Origin: Mauremys mutica
Taxonomy: Eukaryota; Chordata; Testudines; Geoemydidae
Length of the DNA stretch: 64,000 nucleotides
Reading direction: 5' to 3'
NCBI RefSeq assembly: GCF_020497125.1
Contig: NC_059075.1
Location: 48,037,821-48,101,820, forward strand
Part shown: positions 36,624-47,240 of the stretch, piece after piece
Layout: every line of letters starts with the position of its first letter
How positions within the stretch are numbered: position 1 is the stretch's first letter
Notes under the pieces: generated by a model
Database searches by the model: none
What the model saw: only the letters and a program-made list of their open reading frames with translations
Told to the model about the DNA's origin: nothing
Position numbers and translations under genes: made by a program

Positions 36624-36943
36624 CTCTAGAGCAGATACATGCATTAAGTAGTATAGTGATGCCTGTAGTCTAGAAATGCCATTTAAGGATTTGTAACAGT
36701 GTAGTCATCACAAATGTTGGGGGTTCACATAATGCAGCTGTAAATGTTTGCTTCTGGGTTGAATATTAGCAGAGTATGTTCTCAGCCTAGGAGTGTTTTG
36801 GTTAAATACAGTGTAAATTGGTTTGACAATTTGAACACAATAGAAATGGAATTTAAAAATAAAACAAAATCACACAAGTTTGTGCTTTTAGCTATCTTGT
36901 GTGGCTTCTGTAACTCAAAAATATATAATATATAAGAGAACAG

Positions 36944-37390
36944 GAATGGAGGGAGTGCCATAATGGATCAGACCAATGATTCATTTAGTCCAGTATCCTT
37001 GTGACCAACACTGGCCAGTAGCAGATATTCCAGAGGATAGTGCAAGAAATCCCAGAGTAGACATGTATGAGGTAACTGACCCAATTATAGTTTCCTAATT
37101 TACTCCCAACAGGTAGAGGTTGACTCAAAACATATACCTAAGTTCATATATAACTTCCAAAATCCTCAAGTTCTTGTTTTTAACTATTTACTATTACATG
37201 CATCTGACAAAGTGGGTATTCACCCATGAAAGCTCATGCTCCAATACGTCTGTTAGTCTATAAGGTGCCACAAAACTCTTTGCTGCTTTTACAGATCCAG
37301 ACTAACTCGGCTACCCCTCTGATATATTACACCATTATAACTCTGAATATTCTTGTTATCCATATATTCATACAGTTCAATTTTACAGGC
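36944..37390 (-). mobile_element. CR1 LINE 3'-end fragment, interrupted
   Basis: The plus strand shows the inverted CR1 3' region: 'CATAATGGATCAGACCAATG', then 'GTCCAGTATCCTTGTGACC', then 'CAGATATTCCAGAGGATAG'. After a Penelope-like insertion at 37199-37324 it resumes with 'CTCTGAATATTCTTGTTATC', which parallels 42561-42580 in the larger CR1 copy. Only the 3' untranslated and last part are present. Confidence 0.65.
37199..37324 (+). mobile_element. Penelope-like element 3' fragment, copy 1
   Basis: A single, non-folded copy of the family at 42013 and 63087, ending CTAACTCGGCTACCCCTCTG. A 7-bp TATTACA at 37192-37198 and 37325-37331 may be its target duplication. It carries a hammerhead-like order: CTGACAA (37204-37210), a short hairpin with loop ATTC, GAAA (37228-37231), GC-TCAT-GC, then TC (37240-37241). 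The canonical core is CTGANGA, so this copy has one core change. Confidence 0.65.
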
Positions 37391-37874
37391 AGTTTGTTAG
37401 AATGTGGACTAATTACTTTGGGAATTTAGAAAAAAATACTTACAATGACTGGGACACTGAGGCAAAAAGAATTTTAGTTATTGGGGGTTTTATTCATACA
37501 TTTAGACATGACACACAAGAAAGTACACTATAAGAGAGGACCGGGGAGAAAACAAAGTTTTGCTGGAAAAATAAGAAAGCATTCAGAATTTCAGTAAAAC
37601 ACTATTTTTTAACTAAAGTCAAATTTTGAAGATTTTAAAGATTGTCACCTATTCAAGCCGAATCTGCTCATAAATAGCCTGATCTAAAGGCTATTGAAGT
37701 CAGAGAGTCATTTTGAAGAATTTGTCTGTCCTATCATGTTTGTAGAAGACAGTTTATATCATTAACTTTCCCAATGTACATAATTATGATAGAAAAACAC
37801 ACCCTTAAGAGCCAATAAGATGCTTTCCACAACAGAAAGCCCTTTTACAATAGTACACAACAGTACACCCTCAA

Positions 37875-37976
37875 GGCCAGATTTTTGAAGGTATTTAAGC
37901 ACCTTAAGACAATCTGATTTTCAAAAGTGCCTTGGTGCCCAATTACGGGTTTGAAATACCTTCAAAAATCTGTCCC
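37875..37976. repeat. Palindromic repeat ('GGCCAGATTTTTGAAGG' type)
   Basis: GATTTTTGAAGGTATTTAAG at the left is the near inverse of TTTGAAATACCTTCAAAAATC at the right; outer GGCCA faces TGTCCC. About 100 bp, MITE-like. Confidence 0.7.
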
Positions 37977-39257
37977 TTAGTTCACAAAATGTTGGCTTTG
38001 TTAAAAATAACACCATTATGGTCTCACTGCTTATTTATTGACTACTATCCTTTTTGTATATACCTTATTCTTACAATGTAACACTGAGCTCAGTCAAACA
38101 GCATGCATACTTAGTTTGAACGTTTGAACTCAGAAATATGAAGGAAATGAAAGGCAGAAAACATTCAAATATCCTAAATCAGCAAAATAAAACTGCTGTA
38201 CCTTAGGCTATACACTGGAAACATTATTACCTCTGTAGACTTTGAATAAGAGTTCAGAAAATTACATATGATGGTTGAGGAGAAAAAAATGCAGTAATAC
38301 AAAAAAAGCAGCCAGTGTGACCTAAAGAAATACTTAAGTAAATAAAATATTATTAGATCACAGATTAGAGATAGTGAAATCTAGTCTGAAGCCTAGAGTA
38401 ACCACTCTGCTTTGTAAGAACAAGTGAAAAATGCCTGGACCCAGAAGGGTTTCATATAACGAGGAGAACCAAGTTTAAAGACTTTTACAAGCTCTCATAC
38501 ATCCTTTCAGACCTCCATAAAGTCATAACCAGTAGGGCCAAAATGAATAACCCTTGAAGCCTAACTCCAAGTAGTTAATTAAAGCTAAACCGAGGTGAAA
38601 TGAACAGATAATAAATAGTTTGGTACCTATGTAATTATTCTGACTGAATTTCATTTTCAGAATATCAGTTTAGCTGGCAATGAGATTCAATAAACCAATA
38701 TGCTAGTGCATTAACTCACAGTATGTAAGAACTTGAATATCAATTCATACTACAATCAGGGGATTCAAATGATAGATTGTTTCTGGATCTGAATTTCTCC
38801 AGTTAAGAATATTTTCTAGTTGATGAGAGTAAGTATTTTTGCTTTGAGAGATAAAACCTGTAGAGATACTAATTCATATGCATTTAATCTCATCTCCATG
38901 CTTTACAAGACTGTTCTTTTCAGGGAACAACTTACTGTACTGTAAAACATCTTAGTTACTGCAGAATGATATGAATTCCCAGACACCAGGTGTAGCAATT
39001 GCAAGATCTCAAATTTTACATACCACCACTTTGGAATCAGAAGGTTAATAACAACTGTTATCAAAGGACCATACACTTTGCACTATCCGCTGGTGCCAGA
39101 CAGTCCTGATCCAGCTTCTCTAACCAGCATCCACATAATAATGTGAAGGGAAGGGAGAAAAAGGCATATAGGGCTCACTCTGCACATCCATGAAAGACCA
39201 AATACAATGGCAATCCTCATGCTCAGATTAGCTCAATGACTTCTGGCTGTAACCTCC
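37977..39257. other. Unassigned AT-rich sequence
   Basis: No supported feature. Confidence 0.55.
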
Positions 39258-39265
39258 CTAGAAGT

Positions 39266-39781
39266 CAGGGCCGCCCAGAGGATTCCGGGGGCCCGGGGTC
39301 TTCGGCGGCGGGGGCCCTTCCGTTCCGGGACCCGCTGCCGAAGTGCCCCGAAGACCCGAGGCGGGGCCCCCCTCCGCCGAATTACCGCCGAAGCGCAGCC
39401 CGGTCTTCGGCGGTAATTCGGCGGAGGGGGGCCCCGCCGCGGGTCTTCGGGGCACTTCGGCGGCGGGTCCCGGAACGGAAGGGCCCCCCGCCGCCGAATT
39501 ACCGCCGAAGACCGGGCTGAACTTCGGCGGCGGGTCCCGCTCCGTCTTCGGCGGTAATTCGCCGGCGGGGGGTCCTTCCGCCCCGGAGCGGAAGGACCCC
39601 CCGCCGGCGAAGACCGGGAGCAGCAGAAGCTCCTGCGCCCGGCTCCGCAAGAGTTTGCCGGGCACCCCGGAGCGAGTGAGGGACCCCGCTCCAGGGGCCC
39701 CGAAAAACTCTGGTGGGGACCCCCGTGGGGCTCGGGGCCTGGGGCAAATTGCCCCTCTTGCCCCCCCCCCGGGCGGCCCTG
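39266..39781. mobile_element. Very GC-rich hAT-like nonautonomous element
   Basis: The ends are CAGGGCCGCCC and its exact inverse. The 8-bp duplication CTAGAAGT at 39258-39265 and 39782-39789 is perfect. The interior is CpG-rich and built from repeated and inverted units such as GAATTACCGCCGAAG and CTTCGGCGGTAATTCGGCGG. Frames on both strands (for example 39258-39803 minus, 39343-39813 plus) are repeat translations, not proteins. Despite its composition it is not a promoter island: the boundaries are those of a transposon. Confidence 0.9.
39312..39486. repeat. 82-nt near-perfect hairpin inside the hAT element
   Basis: Arms 39312-39393 and 39405-39486 are complementary over 82 positions with about two mismatches, around an 11-nt loop (39394-39404). 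A second shorter inverted pair follows near 39571-39607 (CCGGCGGGGGGTCC...GGACCCCCCGCCGG). Confidence 0.88.
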
Positions 39782-39906
39782 CTAGAAGTGTTAGCCACCA
39801 CAAAGGAAATTAGAATGAGGCAGGAATATGGTCACAATTCTCTCTGTACTAACAATGAAGTGGACCAGCTGCATCAAAGAGCATTTCCTGAACACTCTTT
39901 AGGGGT

Positions 39907-41050
39907 ATCATAGAATCTCAGGGTTGGAAGGGACTTAGTTGGAGGTCATCTAGTCCAACTCTCTGCTCAAAGCAGGACCAACCCCAATTAAATCATCCGA
40001 GCCAGGGCTTTGTCAAACCTGACCTTAAAAACCTCTAAGGAAGGAGATTCCACTACTTCCCTAGATAACCCATTCCAGTGCTTCACCACCCTCCTAGTGA
40101 AAAGGTTTTTCCTAATATCCAACTTAAACCTCCCCCACTGCAACTTGAGACCATTATTCCTTGTTCTGTCATCTGCTACCACTGAGAACAGTTTAGATCC
40201 ATCCTCTTTGGAACCCCTTTCCAGGTAGTTGAAAGCAGCTATCAAATCCCCCTTCATTCTTCTATTTTGCAGTCTAAACAATTCCAGTTCTCTCAGCCTC
40301 TACTCATAAGTCATGTGCTCCAGCCCCCTAATAATTTTTGTTACCCTCTGCTGGACTCTTTCAAATTTTTCCACATCTTTCTTGTAGTATGAGGCCTAAA
40401 ACAGGACACAGTACTCCAGATGAGGCCTCACCAATACCAAATAGAAAGGAATGATCACATCCCTCGATCTGCTGGCAATGCCTCTTCTTATACAGCCCAA
40501 AATGCCATTAGTCTTCTTGGTAACAAGGGCACACTGTCGACTCATATCCAGATTCTTGTCCACTGTAACCCCTAGATCCTTTTCTGCAGAACTGCTGTCT
40601 ATCCACTCAGTCTCTAGTCTGTAGCAGTGCATGGGATTCTTCCATCCTAAGTGCAGGACTCTGCACTTGTCCTTGTTGAACCTCATCAGATTTCTTTTGG
40701 CCCAATACTCTAATTTGTCTAGGTCCCTCTGTATCCTATCCCTACCCTCCAGCGTATCTACCACTCCTCCCTGTTTAGTGTCATCTACAAACTTGCTGAG
40801 GGTACAGTCCACACCATCCTCCAGATCATTAATGAAGATAAAACCGGTCCCAGGACTGACCCTTTGGGCACTTCGCTTGATACCAGCTGCCACCTAGACA
40901 TGGAGCCATTGATCACTACCCATTGAGCCAGACGATCTAGCCAGATTTCTATCCACCTTATAGTCCATTCATCCAGCCCATACTTCTTTAATTTTCCAGC
41001 AAGAATACTGTGAAGGTAAGCAAGAGCTGGACAGGACTCAAGCCATCCCA
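39907..41050 (-). mobile_element. CR1 LINE, 5'-truncated, broken reverse transcriptase
   Basis: The 3' end lies at the low coordinate and carries the CR1 terminal unit ATTCTATGAT (39907-39916 inverted). Minus-strand frames, in protein order, are: 41051-40785 with the motif [11 protein letters not shown]; 40893-40396 with FVDDTK (family FADDTKL), [11 protein letters not shown] and LVRPHLEYC; and 40281-39988 with the C-terminal NLFTRRVVKHWNGL and [12 protein letters not shown]. At least two frameshifts or stops separate them. The amino-terminal endonuclease is missing. Host protein alternatives are excluded by the motif order. Confidence 0.92.
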
Positions 41051-41133
41051 TTTTTTACACTTTCAAGGCCCTGTGACAAGACCTGGTGGAATGGTAGGCT
41101 CAGGTCCCCCTATCACCCCATATTCCTCTATTC

Positions 41134-41444
41134 CAGGGGTCGGCAACCTTTCAGAAGTGGCGTGTCGAATCTTCATTTAATCACTGTAATTTAAGGTTTC
41201 GCATGCCAGTAATATTAAAATGTATTTTTAGAAGATCTCTTTCTATAAGTCTGTAATATATAACTAAACTATTGTTGTATATAATGTAAATAAGGTTTTT
41301 AAAATGTTTAAGAAGCTTCATTTAAAATTAAATTAAAATGCAGAGCCCCCCAGACCGGTAGCCAGGACCCGGGCAGTGTGAGTGCCACTGAAAATCAGCT
41401 TGCGTGCCGCCTTCGGCACATGTGCCATAGGTTGCCTACCCCTG
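41134..41444 (-). mobile_element. hAT-like nonautonomous element, family A copy 2
   Basis: Inverted relative to 22272-22568 and alignable end to end (shared blocks include CACTGAAAATCAGCT, AGAAGCTTCA and CAGGGGTCGGCAACCTTTC). The 8-bp duplication CTCTATTC at 41126-41133 and 41445-41452 is perfect. Confidence 0.93.
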
Positions 41445-41548
41445 CTCTATTCCAACCCCTGGGATGGGCAGGATGAGGTGTTACCGACAAGGAAGCTGAC
41501 CCAGGTGGGACCACATCCAGGAGATCCAGGACACATTGAGCTGATTCA

Positions 41549-41834
41549 GGATATGTCTACACAGCAACTAGACACCCACAGCTGGCCCATGCCAGCAGAC
41601 TCAGGTTCACTGGACTCGGGCTATACGGCTGTTTCATTGCTGTGTAGACTTCCAGGATCAGGCTGCAGCCCCAGCTCTGGGACCCTCCCACCTCACAGGG
41701 TCCTAGAATTCGGACTCCAGCCCAAGCCCAGAAGTCTACACAGCAGTGAAACAGCCCCAGAGCCTGAGTCCCATGAGTCTGAATTGGCTGGCAAGGGCCA
41801 ACCGTGGGTGTCTAGTTGCTGTGTAGACAAACCC
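41549..41834. mobile_element. Harbinger-like element with nested palindromes
   Basis: The 48-nt ends 41549-41596 and 41787-41834 are inverse at about 43 of 48 positions, containing GTCTACACAGCAACTAGACA. A second inverted pair lies inside at 41627-41652 and 41731-41756 (about 25/26), carrying GCTGTGTAGAC again. The left flank is TCA but the right is AGA, so the 3-bp duplication is not conserved. No coding capacity. The class is inferred from similarity of the ends to 47241 and 24558. Confidence 0.7.
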
Positions 41835-42012
41835 AGACAAACTGGAGTTGGAGGCCCAGACCAGTATGCCTGCTGATCAAACAAACCACCCCACTATGCT
41901 AATTTATAAAACTGAGCATGATATACATAGATTTTTTTCAAAAATATGCTATACTTGTGTAGAAACATAGGAATTGTGACAATGGATCAGATCTGAGGTC
42001 CATCTAGTCAGT

Positions 42013-42216
42013 ATCAGAGGGGTAGCCGTGTTAGTCTGGTTCTGTAGAAGCAGCAAAGAATCCTGTGGCACCTTATAGACTAACAGACGTTTTGCAGCAT
42101 GAGCTTTCGTGGGTGAATACCCACTTCTTGCATCCGAAGAAGTGGGTATTCACCCACGAAAGCTCATGCTGCAAAACGTCTGTTAGTCTATAAGGTGCCA
42201 CAGGATTCTTTGCTGT
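42013..42216 (-). mobile_element. Penelope-like fold-back, copy 2
   Basis: Arms 42051-42129 and 42137-42215 are perfectly complementary over 79 nt around the loop GCATCCG. The minus-strand 3' end (inverted CTAACACGGCTACCCCTCTGAT) lies at 42013-42050. An 11-bp perfect duplication ATCTAGTCAGT flanks it (42002-42012, 42217-42227). Variable-length duplications and inverted terminal partial copies fit Penelope-like retroelements; the family name is from memory. It sits inside the left edge of the hAT element that continues at 42224. Confidence 0.75.
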
Positions 42217-42223
42217 ATCTAGT

Positions 42224-42392
42224 CAGTGCTTAATTTGTAATGAAAGAGGTGCTGGAACTCAAGTGATTAGGTGCCAGGGCTCAAGCAATTTTTTTACTTT
42301 AATAAATGAAGCAGCAAGCCCAGAGGTGCCAAGGCTATGAACTGTCAATCTTTGACGTGCCAGAGTTCATCCCTGGCACAAATTAAGCCCTG
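42224..42392. mobile_element. hAT-like nonautonomous element, split by a Penelope-like copy
   Basis: The ends CAGTGCTTAATTTGT and, inverted, CAGGGCTTAATTTGT match 14/15. The original 8-bp duplication is CATCTAGT at 42001-42008 and CATCTAGA at 42393-42400 (7/8). The left copy now lies on the far side of the Penelope-like insertion, whose own duplication re-created TATCTAGT just before 42224. Confidence 0.85.
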
Positions 42393-43719
42393 CATCTAGA
42401 CAAGTATCCTGTTTCTGACTGTGGTCAGTCCAGATGCTTCAGAAGAAGCTGCAAGAACGCCACGAATAGGCATGAATGGGGTAAATTATCCATCCCCAAA
42501 ACACATATTTTATCTCATTCTGAACTCTAATAGTGAGATTTTGGTTATCATTAATTAAAATAACTCTGGATATTCTGATTATCCCTATAAGTATCCAATC
42601 CCTTTTTTAGTCTTCTTAAGTTCTTTGCCTCAACAACTTATGCCAGCGAGTTCCAAAGTTAAATTATGCATTGTGTGAAAAAGTACTTCTTTTATTTGGT
42701 TTTCAATTTGTTACTTTTTAATGTTTTTGAATGTCTCTTTGTTCTTCTATTGTGAGACAGGAAGAACAGAAGTTCCTGATCTCTTTTCTCTTACCATTCA
42801 TTATTTTATATAAGTTCATCACATCCCTTCTTATTTGCATACTTTCTAAGATAAACCACGCCAATCTTCTCAGTCTCGCTTCACAAGAGAGTTTTTCCAT
42901 GCAATTCTCTTCTACAATATTCTTTTTGAGATGAGGTGACCAGTACTGCACACAGTATTCCAGATGGGGCTTCACCAGTGATTTATATAAAGGTATTATA
43001 ATATTGTTTGTATTATTCTTCAATCCATTACTTACGCAACCTAACATCGTTTGTTTTTTTGAACACAGCTGCAAATTGAGCTGCCTCCAATGATGATACC
43101 TAGATCCCTTTCTTGAGTTAGTCCAGTTAATTTACAATCCTGTAAGGTGTATGAGTAGCTTAAATTGTTCTCTCCAATGTGAATTACTTTGCATTTGTCA
43201 ACATGAAATTTCATTTACCATCATATTACCCATTTACCTAGACCATTTACGTCTCTCTGAAGTTCCTCAGAGTCCCTTCTGGTCCTGATTAACCTAAATA
43301 ACATAGTGTCATCTGCAAATGTTGCTACCATACTAATCAGCCTGCTCTTGGATCATTAATAAATATTTTAAACAACATGGGACCTCGCACACAGCCTTGA
43401 GACACCACACAGTTAACCTTTTGCCATGATGAAAATTGACTATTTAATCCTAACCTTTCATTTCTTTCAGTCCACCAGAACTCATGACTTCTCACCTCAA
43501 GACTACTTAGCTTCTTTAGTACCCTCTTGAGAGGGACCTTGTTAAAGACCTTTTTGGAGGTCTAACTAAATTATGTCAACTGGTTATTTTTTATCCACTA
43601 CTTTACTGATATATTCAAAGCATTCTAAGAGATCAGTGAGACATGATTTTTTCTTGAAGAAACCAGACTGGTTAGACATCATCATATCAGGATCTTCCAG
43701 GTGTTTTGTAATTCTAGAT

Positions 43720-43938
43720 CAGTGATTCTCAAACTTTTGAACTAGTGACCACTTTCACATAGCAAGCCTCTGAGTGTGACATCCCTTATAAATTAAAAAC
43801 ACCTTTTTATATATTTAACACCATTAATAATGCTGGATGCAAAGCGGGGTTTGGGGTGGAAGCTGACAGCTCGTGACCCCCCATATAATAACTTTGTGAC
43901 CCCCTGAGGAGTCCTGACCCCCAGTTTGAGAACCCCTG
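43720..43938. mobile_element. hAT-like (Charlie-type ends) nonautonomous element
   Basis: The ends CAGTGATTCTCAAACT and, inverted, CAGGGGTTCTCAAACT match 14/16. The 8-bp duplication TTCTAGAT at 43712-43719 and 43939-43946 is perfect. Inserted in the old CR1. Confidence 0.93.
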
Positions 43939-44227
43939 TTCTAGATTATAGATAAAAATTATAGATATATCATTTGGAAAAAGTCTCTGCTTTTATTTAG
44001 AGATTGCTCAGCAGCTCAGCCACTTCATACTTAAGTTCCTTCATAACTCTTGGATGTACTATCTGGCCTGGTGACATACTACTTTTAAATGATCAGTTTG
44101 CTCCAGCATCTCCTTCTGACACCTCATTCTCAGAGTGCTTCATTTATGTTACCAGAAAAAGAGCACGTGCGAGGAAGATATCTCAGCAATGATGAAAAAA
44201 AAAAAAACAGTTTCTGAACAATTTCTT

Positions 44228-44785
44228 TATCTTTCTGTCGTGGGGCAAGGCAACCCTATAGCATACCCTGGTGGCTGAGGATGACACTGCAGGAATACTC
44301 TGCCTCACTCTCCCCTCCGCTCTTCACACCACAGGTGTGCGCTAGAGATGTGGCTTAGCCCTCCAGCCAAGTCACAAACAAAACTTAATCCTCTCCAGGG
44401 CAGCAAAAGTCCAACTACAATGTCCTAACAAACAAATGGTTCTTCTGCACTTCAGGGTTTTGCTTCATCCTGCCTTCTGGGACCTGTTCCCAGCCCCTTT
44501 CTGGGCTACCATTGACAGTCTTTCTAAGTCTGAGATATAGCACTAGGTGGCACCTAGGCTAATTCACTGGGAGTACCAAGCCTCCTGCAGACTCTGGCTC
44601 AGGGACTCCCACTGGAGCCTATCCACTCCCTTTGGTTCCTGTACTGATCTCTCAGCCCTTTTATGAGGCCCAGATGTCCATTAAGCTATCACCTGACCCC
44701 ATTAGTCCAACCCCTCCAACAGCTAATTTATATAGGACAGATGTGACTGGCCCTGTCATCCCTTAAAGGGCCAGTCAACCTGTGA
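44228..44785 (+). mobile_element. Possible LTR fragment inserted in the old CR1
   Basis: A GC-richer block, absent from CR1, begins near GTCGTGGGGCAAGGC and ends near CCTTAAAGGGCCAGTCAACC...TGTGATG. 'TTAAAGGGCCAG'-type segments occur in turtle LTR families as remembered. Exact ends and target duplication are not clear, and no coding region is present. Confidence 0.35.
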
Positions 44786-45249
44786 TGTTTTCATAATCGC
44801 TTCTTATAGCAACTGATGATCCAGCAGACCAACAATTATTTTGAAGGCTTTGTGCTTCTAATATACTTAAAGAATCTCTTGTTTGTTTGTTTTATAGTCA
44901 CACTATTATTCACAAACACACACACAATTTTCTTAAGTTTTCCAATATTAGGGTTTTCTCTTTTTAAGAATTATTTGTAGATTTGTTTGTCTCTGGTTTT
45001 TAGGTATTATTTTTTCCATCAAAACTTTTTAAGGGAAGCATGACTAGCAAATGACAGAAGAGGATGGGAGATGGCAAACTGAGAAGAAGACTAGCAAACA
45101 TACTGCCTCTGTGCCTAGCAGGTGTTCAAGCATTTTATGCCAGCTACAGAAAACAGGCAGTATGCCATCGGTATCCATGGTGACAAGGAAAGACCCTACA
45201 GGTTGGTGGGGTACAACAGCTCTTTGGAAGCATTACAAGTAGGTGTAAA

Positions 45250-45653
45250 CAGGGGCGGCTCTAGAAAATAGGCTGCCCCAAGCAGCGCGGTGTGCTGCGC
45301 CGCCCTTCCTCGGTCCCGCGGTGGGTCCCCTCTTCCCGCGGCTCCGGTTGAGCTCCCGCGGCAGGTCCACCGGAGCCCCGGGACGAGCGGACCTCCCGCG
45401 GGCACGGCTGCGGACGGTTCGCGGGTCCGGCGGCTCCGCTTGAGCTGCCGCAGTCATGCCTGCGGGAGGTCCAGCCGAGCCGCGGGACGAGCGCCCCCTC
45501 CGCAGTCATGCCTGCGGCAGGTCCGCTCGTCCGCGGCTCCGGTGGACCTCCCGCAGGCATGACTGCGGCAGGTCCACCGGCCCAGCCTGCCGCCCCCTAG
45601 ATTTGGCCGCCCTAGGCAACAGCTTGGTTTGCTGGTGCCTAGAGCCGCCCCTG
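45250..45653. mobile_element. GC-rich hAT-like element with iterated internal repeats
   Basis: The ends CAGGGGCGGCTCTAG are an exact inverted match. The 8-bp duplication GGTGTAAA at 45242-45249 and 45654-45661 is perfect. The interior repeats, in both orientations, units such as CCGCAGTCATGCCTGCGG, GGAGGTCCA and GGCAGGTCCACCGG. Frames on both strands through it are translations of the repeats. Confidence 0.92.
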
Positions 45654-45661
45654 GGTGTAAA

Positions 45662-47237
45662 AGGAAGCCTAGCTCAAAGAGTAGGTTGGTGAGAGATGTA
45701 CAGATTGATACCAATCAGTACATACACCTGTGCTGTAGCGGCACAGGAGCAACAAACTGAAGAAAGGCACTGGAGGGACTAGGGGAACAATTGTGCATGA
45801 AGAGGGCCCATTTAGAAGCAAGACAGACCACATCCACAAAATGGCACAAAGATAATGCCAAGTGGAGTGAACTGAAGAATGCAGTGCAAGGAGGTGTGCT
45901 AGAGGAAGTTGGCCTGGTCCTGTGCAGCACTGCAGGCCCTGGCCCAAACTGAGTGGTGGTGGTGGTGGGCACAACTATTACGTCTGCTCCATAGGTGGTG
46001 TTAGAAATCTACTACAGGAGATGCTAGTGGAGTCGACTCAAAATCATGTGCTGACACAGGTAAAGAGCGGGATACCACGCCATCCTTCCACACACAAAAT
46101 GAGCACATAACCTTTCATCCCTTTATGCCCACATCCCACAGGTGGCAAATTAGATAGGAGCTCTTCCCACTCCATCCCGTGAAGCTCCATTTCACGTTCA
46201 AAACAACATTAAAGCACTTGGAGATCTCTGGGATTCAATGACAGCCAGAAAATATAAAAATTGCAGCAGTCAACATACGCAGCACACAGTACAGAGCTGC
46301 ACAATCACTTCCCAAGTTCTGTAGTGTGTACAGGAGGATGGGGGTGTAGGCTAAGCATATCTAGGTGAGTCTAGTTCACTCTGAGGGCTGGTTAAAGTGG
46401 GAGGTCAAGGCTCATGTCCTCCCTACCTGTCTTTAGGGAGATGCGTGGCCTCAAGGATGCACAGAGTGAGTGCTCCCTGCAGTCCCACAAGCATAGGGCC
46501 TAAAATTGTCCTTTGCTCATGTGTCATCTCACCGATTTCACCACACCACACGTGCACCAGGCAGGGGGTGATGTGGCCCCCAGGTGTTTTTCTAGAAAGC
46601 CAACTCATTTGCAAATGAGATGCTGGCTCATTCTCTGCCAAAATAAGTATGTAATCATTGGCAATACCATTAAAAACACATCCACACCATCACCTTTTTT
46701 TGGCTTCAGCATTAAGGGAAATTATTGACAGTGATTCAGGATATGCCTGTGCTCTGCTTCTGAATTCAGTGTCGCCGAATGACAGCATTTGCCTATAGGG
46801 AGCATAAAAGGAACCATTTTCTCTTGCTCATTCTGCATCATCTTTGCTTTTAGTCCCACCATCTTCACCTCTCCTTTCCAATATCATGACTGCACTTCTG
46901 TTATGGCACAACAAGAAGGTATTTAAAAGGGCAGTCAAGTGCCAGCACTGGTCAAGGGTTAGCCTGTTCCTTCTGGGCTGTAATATTCTGTAGTCCCTCC
47001 ACAGTCTCTCCAATTAACACCATGCCATGTTTCTTTAAAGTTGCACTGAAATAGTGCTCCAACCATCTTCAAAACATCATAGCATAGTCTGTGAAAGCAT
47101 CTGAAAACATTAACACCACAGAAAACATTCAAATTACAGTTAAAACTTTATCCTAGAAATCTATACAAAAGGTAAGCTTTAAGGCACAGTCTTGAGTAGT
47201 GCAGTGCTCCAAAAGCAGCACTGAGGTACACGGTATC
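45662..47237. other. Mostly unassigned; (GGT)n near 45953-45968
   Basis: No element ends are recognised. The composition is richer than background. The minus-strand frame 47013-46828 contains ERLWRDY, which recalls an integrase-type motif, but a stop lies directly upstream and nothing else supports it. A (GGT)5 run lies at 45953-45968. Confidence 0.35.
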
Positions 47238-47240
47238 TCA

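Larger units (their letters stand above)
41961..45000 (-). mobile_element. Old CR1 LINE with several nested insertions
   Basis: The 3' end is near 41961. CR1 sequence is interrupted at 42013-42216, 42224-42392, 43720-43938 and about 44228-44785, and resumes after each. The minus-strand frame 43074-42718 shows PLYKSLVKPHLEYCVQYWSP, a CR1 reverse-transcriptase landmark, but most of the coding region is ruined by stops. More 5' CR1 text is recognisable at 43950-44190 (inverted 'CAGCTCAGCCACTTCATACT') and, more weakly, to about 45000. It is more decayed than the copy at 39907-41050, so probably older. Confidence 0.75.

Noticed and set aside
39258..39813. Long overlapping open frames on both strands and high CpG content
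   Set aside because: The block has matched ends and a perfect 8-bp duplication. The frames are translations of CCGAAG-type inverted repeats, so it is neither a gene nor a promoter CpG island.
42051..42215. Palindrome read as a CRISPR repeat or an assembly fold-back artefact
   Set aside because: There is only one unit and no spacers. The same structure recurs at 63085-63275 with a different target duplication, which supports a real mobile element.
46828..47013. Integrase-like ERLWRDY motif
   Set aside because: A stop codon directly precedes it and no other integrase residue or flanking domain is readable; seven residues can match by chance.
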